Shown here: in pieces, positions 27,001-64,000 of the stretch
How positions within the stretch are numbered: position 1 is the first letter of the stretch
Layout: each line of letters opens with the position of its first letter
Source: Mycteria americana
Taxonomy: Eukaryota; Chordata; Aves; Ciconiiformes; Ciconiidae
Length of the DNA stretch: 64,000 nucleotides
Assembly (NCBI RefSeq): GCF_035582795.1
Contig: NC_134367.1
Location: 52,235,562-52,299,561, forward strand
Direction of reading: 5' to 3'
Program-made: the position numbers and the translations under genes
The notes under the pieces: model-generated
What the model was told of the DNA's origin: nothing
The model's input: the letters and a program-made list of their open reading frames with translations, nothing else
The model's database searches: none

Positions 27001-28973
27001 ACCCCCTTCAGCAAACAAAGGCACTAATGTAAAACCACCCGTAGAGTCTCCTACATTTGGGAAAAAGAAACCTGAGAAGTCTAGGATTACAAAACATCAA
27101 ATTTCCTAAGTAAAGGAGGCCACAAATCATTTGAGAAAAAGAGAGACCTTGAATTATAGTTAAAATACAGTGTAAATCTCCTTATCAGGACACCTTGGTG
27201 GATTTCAGTTATTCCCAAATATATGACATAGAATTATGTCAAAGTTTTACTATTAAAGTTAAAATATTTCATATCTCATTGCATGTCTGTAAGTCAGTAC
27301 ATTAACCTGAAGGTTCTTTTATGCCTATTTATGTCTTTAATCTGCCAAGTTTTTTAAAAGTTAGAATACTGAAATAACATAAAAACAATCCAGTTGCCAA
27401 TGTGAAAAGAGAAGAAACTTTTTAGGCAACGTGTGACTTTTAATTACAGTAATAACACTTCTAATTGTAATTGGCTGGTCACTCAGGCCAAAAATTGGCC
27501 TCACTAAATGAGATCAGAATCTTTACCACACTCTGCAGGATTTGCAAAGTAGAAAAGATAAAAAAGTAGGTCTTTGATCTTTTTGGCAGTGTCACTAAAC
27601 TAATGTTTTGAAAGGAAAAGTAAAATTGTTAGCAGAATATCTGAAGAAAAAACTTCTGTCAGACATCTTACTGGCTTTCCAAGGATAATTAAGCAAGTGG
27701 GCTTGGACAACAGAAAGGATTTTTCAGCTTCATCTTCATTGAAGATATCTGCAAAGGGCTGAGCTTGTTTTTCCTCTTGTGAAGCCATAAAATTATCTAA
27801 GACTGGGAAAAAAAAAAAGCTTGTTATAAAATACAGTAGCTTACATATGTGTAAAATGACACATACTTAAAAGTGGATCTGCATAGCAATGTGATACAAG
27901 GTGAATTGCTTTGTAACAAAAGCTGTTATAATAAAAAGCATTTACAGAACATACACGCTGCACACATTACTAAGAGAAGAGTCGCTTCCCAAAAATAAGG
28001 GATTGTCGGAACCACCCCCGATCGCCAGCTGCAACTATATGGATGTTGATAATGACTTCTTCCTGACTCTCAGACTGCCTGTAGCTCTTTTTTAAACAGC
28101 ATGTAGTTGGTTCATTGCCTTTTCCTTCCTGTTCCAATCAGCACACAGTTGTAACTTCTCTCTGGTCCCTGATGAGACCTTCGCTTGTGAGCTTCAGACA
28201 CAGAAGAGCCCCATCATGGTCAATGGAACTACTCGCTGTCTCCGCAGCTAGGTACACGAATAAGGCTTTGCAGAATTAAATCATGGTTCATGATCTGTTC
28301 TGTAATCCCCTCATAAATCCCAGCTCTTCCAGGACTGCAAGAGAATGCACATCCAGCACTATGCAATGAAGCGAAACAGAAACAAGTTTCTAATTAAGGT
28401 AAGCTGGAGCAAAATTTGGGTGGGCCGTTCAAACAAATGGAGTCCAAAACTGTGAGGAGCTTCATGAAGCATGGTTTGAAGAAGGCAAAACAAAACCTCG
28501 CTTTCTTTACCCCCACTCCCCCCAGTCATTTTTAAATTAAAAAATTCTACTTCAGGATAGAAATCTGAAAAAGTTTGTTGTGAAACATCAAACTGAAATG
28601 TTCTGACACTTTCAGAAGACCTTCTGAACGACAGGGACAGTATTTTAACATTAAAAAAGCCACCACACACAAACCAACCCTTCATTTCTCTCAGGGAAAC
28701 TCACTGGCTGAACTTAACCTGTAGCAGTTCCACTTCACTTTTCCAGCAGTTTCACTCCTTCCCAAACCTTCCCACTTAAGGGGCAATTTCCTAATTACAG
28801 TAACCACCCCAACCAAACCAAAGAAATAAACCAGACCCCCCTGCCCCGACCAAATGCCTGGCGGGGCCTTGTTTCCCCCCCGCCCCGCCAGCACGCCCCT
28901 GACCGGCGGCGCGAAGCCGATCCCCGCGGCCGGCGGCCCTCAGGGAGGGGGCGGGAGGGGGGGGTCACTTACG
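1..28973 (-). CDS. AK9: AK9, adenylate kinase 9 (5' part of a spliced gene, runs off the left edge)
   Basis: AK9 is a large multi-domain nucleoside mono/diphosphate kinase of the adenylate kinase family. It has several P-loop kinase modules separated by acidic linkers. Sixteen coding exons, from ATG 27788 down to 1394, join in continuous phase into about 613 codons; the human protein is about 1,900, so roughly a third is here. In order: residues 1-36, acidic N-terminus; 37-45, Walker A GKPGSGKKT; about 111-200, the rest of kinase module 1 with SGFP and a RISGQRQH-type lid; 190-202, a Glu-rich run; about 303-380, a Trp-Gly-x-x-Cys-Pro-Val module; 389-397, a second P-loop reading GPPFSGRTT; about 460-555, the end of module 2; 580-613, a charged coil. 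A non-coding first exon lies in the CpG island shared with FIG4. The head-to-head arrangement with FIG4 matches mammals, as I recall, and supports the name. All introns are GT-AG. Confidence 0.95.
46..73. repeat. 28-base palindrome
   Basis: TATAATTGTCCTG (46-58) and CAGGACAATTATA (61-73) are exact reverse complements separated by CC. It directly overlaps the numbering of the window's first lines; see the coordinate correction in the findings. Confidence 0.3.
88..144. repeat. 22-base direct repeat, period 35
   Basis: TCACTCCTCACAGATTATTC plus AA occurs at 88-109 and again at 123-144 with no mismatch. A shorter echo, TGATTATTCA, lies between. Confidence 0.9.
146..173. repeat. 28-base palindrome with 13-base perfect arms
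   Basis: TATAATTGTCCTG and CAGGACAATTATA are exact reverse complements around a CC centre. It follows the second copy of a 22-base direct repeat (88-109 and 123-144, containing CTCCTCACAGATTATTCAA). It lies in AK9 intron 17. Confidence 0.9.
858..914. repeat. 25-base direct repeat, period 32
   Basis: GATTCAGCAATTCATAATGT (858 on) recurs at 890 as GATTCAGCAATTCTTAATGC, and both continue ATGTT. Two mismatches. Confidence 0.85.
1394..1458 (-). CDS. AK9: AK9 exon 17, last AK9 exon in the window
   Basis: Codes KEMQEILTSEEDQSLEAAEEK, an acidic coiled linker with little family signature. It is placed by a good acceptor (TTACTTACAG), donor GTGAAA and matching phases (2 in, 1 out). Confidence 0.82.
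1887..1998 (-). CDS. AK9: AK9 exon 16
   Basis: Codes VCILHRTYLANRDEINSKILKRL then QKKEEEEA. The first part is the end of kinase module 2 and the second starts a charged coiled coil. Acceptor TACTGCAG, donor GTAAAA, phase 1 in and phase 2 out. GAA repeats abut the donor, as in exon 7. Confidence 0.93.
1999..6002 (-). other. AK9: AK9 intron 15 (4.0 kb)
   Basis: AT-rich intron. It contains A runs near 2670-2686 and 3784-3798 and a 20-base T run at 5033-5052. I see no exon, gene or recognisable transposon. The short intron 16 (1459-1886) and intron 14 (6160-6836, with a TA repeat at about 6630) likewise hold nothing recognisable. Confidence 0.6.
6003..6159 (-). CDS. AK9: AK9 exon 15, kinase module 2 core
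   Basis: Codes LMKKNKDRFPGAPEKGGWVVD NYPLS and on to TVVCLKDTEKD. GGWVVDNYP replaces the DGFPR-type loop of active adenylate kinases. Acceptor TATAACAG, weak donor GTTAGT, ends phase 1. Confidence 0.94.
6837..6970 (-). CDS. AK9: AK9 exon 14
   Basis: Codes GMSEITADHPEVQAMVEEAIK and ends ERAIAE. The E-x-TADHPEV segment is diagnostic of AK9. It joins exon 13 directly in phase 1. Acceptor TTGTTAG, donor GTAAAA, ends phase 0. Confidence 0.94.
6971..9905 (-). other. AK9: AK9 intron 13 (2.9 kb)
   Basis: Mammalian AK9 has extra linker sequence at this point. Here the flanking exons join directly in phase 1 and no in-frame exon is found. It contains an AT-rich cluster of inverted TTAATCC/GGATTAA words at 8877-8950. 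Nothing else is recognised. Confidence 0.6.
8877..8950. repeat. AT-rich inverted-repeat cluster
   Basis: The words ATTAATTAGGATTA and TTATTAATCC alternate in both orientations, making several overlapping hairpins such as TTAGGATTATTAATCCTAA. It lies in AK9 intron 13. It could be a collapsed miniature inverted-repeat element or simply a low-complexity palindrome. Confidence 0.65.
9906..10050 (-). CDS. AK9: AK9 exon 13
   Basis: Codes VLDMAKLIQPYMEESRED then a helical ITAVKNRLELEKQSREP. This follows the module 2 P-loop and corresponds to the mammalian Q-P-R/Y region. Acceptor TTTCACTAG, donor GTAAAT, ends phase 1. Confidence 0.93.
10499..10679 (-). CDS. AK9: AK9 exon 12, P-loop of kinase module 2 (Lys replaced by Arg)
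   Basis: Acceptor GTTTTAAG just before TTTTCTAGG. The nearer CTAG would bring a stop into frame, so the upstream AG is chosen. Sixty full codons run FLGKMYVLSS, NPRPYLLPPMPLPPCK, then VLVFGPPFSGRTTICNLI. The Walker A motif is G-P-P-F-S-G-R-T-T at residues 389-397, so the invariant lysine is arginine (codon AGA). Donor GTAGGT, phase 0. Confidence 0.95.
10765..10904 (-). CDS. AK9: AK9 exon 11, Trp-Gly-x-x-Cys-Pro-Val module
   Basis: Codes DELFRVLSSYKLIAHRYRW, then RWGQACPVALKEGDIVMGNP. This CPV-L...G module, continued in exon 12 by a YVLSS and an NPRPYL segment, recurs several times in AK9 and looks like a YHS/zinc-ribbon relic. Acceptor AATAAACAG, weak donor GTTAGA, ends phase 2. Confidence 0.94.
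10905..12853 (-). other. AK9: AK9 intron 10
   Basis: About a third of this intron is the ancient CR1 relic. The rest is AT-rich with no feature I can name. Intron 12 (10051-10498) has only an A run near 10067-10080. Intron 11 (10680-10764) is a minimal 85-base intron. Confidence 0.6.
11345..12070 (+). mobile_element. Ancient CR1-family LINE fragment, sense
   Basis: Although strongly decayed, the order of words is that of the C-terminal reverse-transcriptase region and 3' end of old CR1 elements: GAACTGCAGAAGGACCTT, then AGATCTTGGAGT, TTCCTTGAAAA, GAATGTTAGGAA, a TATAAATCC segment, CTAATCTCAAAAA, AGAATTGGAAAAG, GGCAGGTTCAACACAAA and CAGAACTCCTTGCCCCA. Frames are broken throughout. It lies in AK9 intron 10 (10905-12853). 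The ends are approximate. Confidence 0.75.
12854..12952 (-). CDS. AK9: AK9 exon 10
   Basis: Thirty-three codons (SVVVRLQSLGVRNGAPITRL to EGLEN), a helix and coiled linker between module 1 and the Cys-Pro-Val module. Acceptor TCTTTTCAG, donor GTAAGT, phase 0 at both ends. Confidence 0.92.
12953..14413 (-). other. AK9: AK9 intron 9
   Basis: AT-rich. One perfect hairpin with 9-base arms AGCCATTAT/ATAATGGCT lies at 13050-13071. Nothing else is recognised. Confidence 0.6.
14414..14488 (-). CDS. AK9: AK9 exon 9
   Basis: Twenty-five codons (DLMAEQDCQYLIELDGNQQ to DLII). The YLIEL-DGN strand is the last beta strand of kinase module 1. Acceptor TTAAACAG, donor GTAAGC, phase 0 at both ends. Confidence 0.92.
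14489..16653 (-). other. AK9: AK9 intron 8
   Basis: It holds the antisense ancient CR1 over its middle third. The flanks, including an A-rich stretch at 16030-16170, show nothing I recognise. Intron 7 (16780-17472) is also empty. Confidence 0.55.
15010..15905 (-). mobile_element. Ancient CR1-family LINE fragment, antisense
   Basis: Read on the plus strand, the word order is the reverse complement of an old CR1: TTCCAGTTCTTCACTACACT, then TTTCCTCCCTAACTG, CACACTTATTTCTACTCA, ATTTCATCCTAACAACTT, a CTCCAAAGT block, TTTGCTTACGAGAAATCC and GATATCACATTTTTTGC. It is much diverged and broken. It lies in AK9 intron 8 (14489-16653). Ends are approximate. Confidence 0.7.
16654..16779 (-). CDS. AK9: AK9 exon 8
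   Basis: Forty-two codons (TAEDPLMMSEFLHQLVQRPEDFLENAEERV to HPLE). The LVQRPEDFLEN segment is typical of AK9. Acceptor TTCTACAG, donor GTAAGA, both phase 0. Confidence 0.93.
17473..17634 (-). CDS. AK9: AK9 exon 7, lid of module 1 and Glu-rich run
   Basis: Fifty-four codons. CSDYDLCQRISGQRQH resembles the adenylate kinase lid. It is followed by NQWDPNVIEKHKK and a run of Glu and Asp ending EEEE directly at the donor GTAAAT. Acceptor CTTGCTAG. The GAA/GAG run next to the splice site is prone to slippage. Confidence 0.95.
18272..18333. repeat. Imperfect repeats of CCTAACTAAAACATT
   Basis: The 15-base word occurs exactly at 18272, 18301 and 18319, with a shortened copy at 18290. Spacing is irregular (18-29 bases), so it is a degenerate local array. 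Confidence 0.7.
18961..19040. repeat. 40-base tandem duplication
   Basis: Bases 18961-19000 and 19001-19040 are the same 40-base unit starting TTTTGAGATCGCATTGCTAG. They differ at only two positions (AACAGG/AATAGG and CTACACT/CTATACT), both C/T transitions. The duplication is recent compared with its surroundings. Confidence 0.95.
19838..20224 (-). other. 128-codon open frame of unknown origin in AK9 intron 6
   Basis: One uninterrupted frame ends with a hydrophobic segment (LVLCSILIGILILVVISMW) followed by FVRC and a stop. An earlier hydrophobic stretch (NVLFIINWIISVFTLSV) lies about 25 residues before it. Two hydrophobic segments near the C-terminus recall the interferon-induced transmembrane (dispanin) layout, but the similarity is weak and I cannot confirm it. 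It could be a decayed retrocopy, a transposon piece or chance. The 31-base duplication inside it argues against a maintained protein. Confidence 0.2.
19934..19995. repeat. 31-base tandem duplication
   Basis: GGCAGCTCGTTCTGCACATT and what follows is repeated after 31 bases as GGCAGCTCATTCTGCACACT, with a few substitutions. It lies inside the unexplained minus-strand open frame at 19838-20224. The period is not a multiple of three. Confidence 0.85.
20903..21015 (-). CDS. AK9: AK9 exon 6, kinase module 1 core
   Basis: Codes GYVLSGFPSLSEEYM and ends KPDFLINIK. The SGFP is a weakened form of the adenylate kinase DGFPR signature: the Asp and Arg are not kept. Acceptor ATTCGGCAG, donor GTAATG, phase 0. 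Confidence 0.95.
21630..21726 (-). CDS. AK9: AK9 exon 5, NMP-binding region of module 1
   Basis: Codes CQELLFKGQSISEELV onward to SPEVAHF. The G-x-x-I-x-x-E-L-V pattern is the adenylate kinase NMP-binding helix. Acceptor ACGATAG, donor GTAAGT, ends phase 1. Confidence 0.95.
21811..21863 (-). CDS. AK9: AK9 exon 4
   Basis: Seventeen full codons (LEVIQMNINEETEYGLK) plus two bases completing Ala from exon 3. Acceptor TTTCTCAG, donor GTAAAG, phase 0. It corresponds to the alpha-helical segment after the P-loop. It is separated from exon 5 by an intron of only 84 bases. Confidence 0.92.
22261..22338. repeat. Fold-back cluster
   Basis: TTAGACACACAA (22261-22272) pairs perfectly with TTGTGTGTCTAA (22279-22290) across a 6-base loop. 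Directly after it come two copies of GGGCTTTTAAAAAA and an AAAGGCTTT/AAAGCCTTT inverted pair. It lies in AK9 intron 3. Transcribed from either strand it would form a stable hairpin. Confidence 0.8.
22918..23371 (+). mobile_element. CR1 LINE, 3' end, sense
   Basis: The 3' CR1 landmarks are in order: GAGCAAGTCCAGTGGAGGGC, CAGCCTGGAGAAAACAGG, CTTATTGCTGTCTAAAAC, GGAAGCAATTTTTCATCATG, TTGCCCAGAGAGGTGGTGGA, CTCCATCCTTGGAGATACTC, TTGGACTCGATGACCTCTGG and AGGTCCTTTCTGAGC. CR1 is the dominant LINE of birds and other reptiles. It is 5' truncated, as most copies are, and no intact frame remains. Confidence 0.92.
23560..23760 (+). mobile_element. Second, older CR1 3' fragment, sense
   Basis: Faint CR1 3'-end words are in order: GATAGACTGCCTAGAG, TTGATAGACAGTTGTCAG, TAATGGTTTAAATAC and AAGGTCCCTTCCGATTTTGG. 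It is much more decayed than its neighbour at 22918-23371 and so a separate, older insertion. Confidence 0.6.
24917..24943 (+). repeat. 27-base poly-A run
   Basis: An uninterrupted run of 27 A. It could be the tail of a retroposed sequence, but no SINE or retrocopy is recognised just upstream and no target duplication was found, so a simple mononucleotide repeat is as likely. Confidence 0.8.
25144..25207 (-). CDS. AK9: AK9 exon 3, P-loop of kinase module 1
   Basis: Codes G-S-G-K-K-T-L-A-R. With exon 2 it completes Walker A GKPGSGKKT (residues 37-45) with the phosphate-binding lysine intact at 43. The intron splits the P-loop. Acceptor ATTTTAAG, donor GTAAAC, ends phase 1. Confidence 0.95.
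25208..27671 (-). other. AK9: AK9 intron 2 (2.5 kb)
   Basis: No exon or transposon is recognised. The segment at about 26380-26960 is noticeably less AT-rich than the rest and has small open frames on both strands. It may be an old insertion, but I cannot name it. Confidence 0.5.
27672..27802 (-). CDS. AK9: AK9 exon 2, first coding exon
   Basis: The acceptor is a long pyrimidine run ending TTTCCCAG. Fourteen untranslated bases precede ATG at 27788-27786, followed by 39 codons starting MASQEEK. The exon carries the acidic PFADIFNEDEAE segment and the strand before the P-loop, and ends with Gly-Lys-Pro. The donor is GTAAGA, phase 0. Methionine was chosen because it matches the known AK9 N-terminus. 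Confidence 0.95.
27803..28972 (-). other. AK9: AK9 intron 1 (1.2 kb)
   Basis: Runs from the CpG island donor to the first coding exon. The promoter-proximal end is GC-rich and the rest is ordinary. No element is recognised. Confidence 0.6.
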
Positions 28974-29060
28974 TTGGGCGAAGCGCGGCGGGAGGGGGAG
29001 AGCGAGGGCGCAACGGCCGCCGCGCGCACCCCGCCGCCACCGGCTTGTGTACCCCCGTAA
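28973..29060 (-). other. AK9: AK9 non-coding exon 1 (5' boundary approximate)
   Basis: On the minus strand CGCCCAAC is followed by a perfect donor, GTAAGT, at 28972. It is the only strong minus-strand donor seen in the CpG island, and it lies upstream of the first coding exon, whose acceptor is at 27802. No ATG occurs in the short stretch proposed. The transcription start is a guess. Confidence 0.6.
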
Positions 29061-29340
29061 CCCGGGCAACCGGAGAGCACCGCCCCCTTCCCTTCGCCCC
29101 GCCCCCTCGGAAGCCCCCGGGCGGGGCGGGGGCTTCGGAGCTGTTCCTGGTGCTGACCCTGCAGGCGGACCCGCCCGCGGCGGCAGTGCGCGCCGCACCC
29201 CGCAACGAGCGGCGCCCGGCGGGAGCAGCGGCTGACGGCGCCGCCGACTCGCCTGTCCCGGCGGCCCGCCCCCGCCGCGCCGGGAGCCGCGCTGCTGCGG
29301 GGCCACGCGTGACGCGGCTCCACCGCCACCTCAGGCGGCG

Positions 29341-29382
29341 GCGCAGGCGCTCTCTCTCCCCCGCCTGTGGGCGCGCCTGCGC
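29341..29382. promoter_or_regulatory. Pair of opposed NRF1-like sites
   Basis: GCGCAGGCGC at 29341-29350 recurs as its exact reverse complement GCGCCTGCGC at 29373-29382. The spacing is three helical turns. Each is one base from the NRF1 core GCGCATGCGC. The pair lies just upstream of the ETS site. Function is inferred. Confidence 0.45.
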
Positions 29383-29396
29383 GGTGGCGTGCCGGC

Positions 29397-29404
29397 ACTT
29401 CCGG
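29397..29404 (-). promoter_or_regulatory. ETS/GABPA binding site candidate
   Basis: ACTTCCGG on the plus strand (CCGGAAGT on the minus) is a perfect ETS/GABP core. It sits 170 bases upstream of the FIG4 ATG in the CpG island. GABP sites are common in bidirectional promoters. Binding is inferred. Confidence 0.6.
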
Positions 29405-29565
29405 CTTCCACCCGTCCCGGCAGTGGGCGGTTGGGGCTGGTCCGCGGTCCCCAGGCTCGTCGCGTCGCCCCCTCCGGCAGGAGCTCGGCTTGTCCCTCGC
29501 CTGCTGGCGGGCAGCCCCCCTGCCCCCGCCGTGCCTTCGGGCCGGGGCAAGGCCCGAGCCCTGCG

Positions 29566-29573
29566 CGGCCGCC

Positions 29574-29578
<5 letters not shown>
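29566..29578. promoter_or_regulatory. Kozak context and YY1-like site at the FIG4 start codon
   Basis: GCGGCCGCCATGCC surrounds the start codon: G at -3 and a GCCGCC lead give a strong Kozak context. Its reverse complement, CATGGCGGC, fits the YY1 core often found at or just after start sites of housekeeping genes. The sequence also contains a NotI site, GCGGCCGC. Confidence 0.5.

Positions 29579-64000
<34,422 letters not shown>

Overview
This is vertebrate nuclear DNA, almost certainly from a bird. It holds single-copy genes cut into short exons by GT-AG introns, several CR1 LINE fragments of different ages, and two LTR sequences of a kind common in bird genomes. No operons, RNA genes or CRISPR arrays are visible. 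I assembled the exons by hand from splice signals and reading phase. The protein identities come from recognising the families, not from a database search.

The window holds two divergent genes that share one GC-rich promoter. On the minus strand, from about 28,973 down to base 1, is the 5' part of AK9 (adenylate kinase 9). It has one non-coding first exon and 16 coding exons, giving about 613 codons in continuous phase. They cover the first adenylate kinase module, a Cys-Pro-Val module, a second kinase module whose P-loop lysine is replaced by arginine, and the start of an acidic coiled region. The rest of AK9 lies to the left of base 1.

On the plus strand, from ATG 29,574 to beyond the right edge, is FIG4, the SAC-domain phosphatase that turns over PI(3,5)P2 on endolysosomal membranes. 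Fourteen coding exons (about 530 codons) are present, ending with the exon that carries the catalytic Cys-X5-Arg motif. All exon phases join without a gap. FIG4 intron 7 has the hallmarks of a U12-type (minor spliceosome) intron.

Between the two genes (about 28,850-29,800) is a CpG island with candidate ETS/GABP, NRF1, YY1 and Sp1-like sites. This is the usual architecture of a divergent housekeeping promoter. AK9 and FIG4 are also head-to-head neighbours in mammals, so the layout is ancestral. The two proteins are not known to act in one pathway; what they share here is the promoter.

Everything else is intron. AK9 introns hold three ancient CR1 relics, one younger CR1, tandem duplications and fold-back sequences. 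FIG4 intron 1 (12.2 kb) holds a CR1, a solo LTR with a near-perfect 5-bp target duplication and a second LTR. Intron 2 holds a CR1, and intron 6 a 21-base poly-C run. I see no convincing undescribed gene system. The strongest leads are the U12 intron, the P-loop lysine-to-arginine change in AK9, a shorter AK9 linker than in mammals, and an exon-like segment in FIG4 intron 1.
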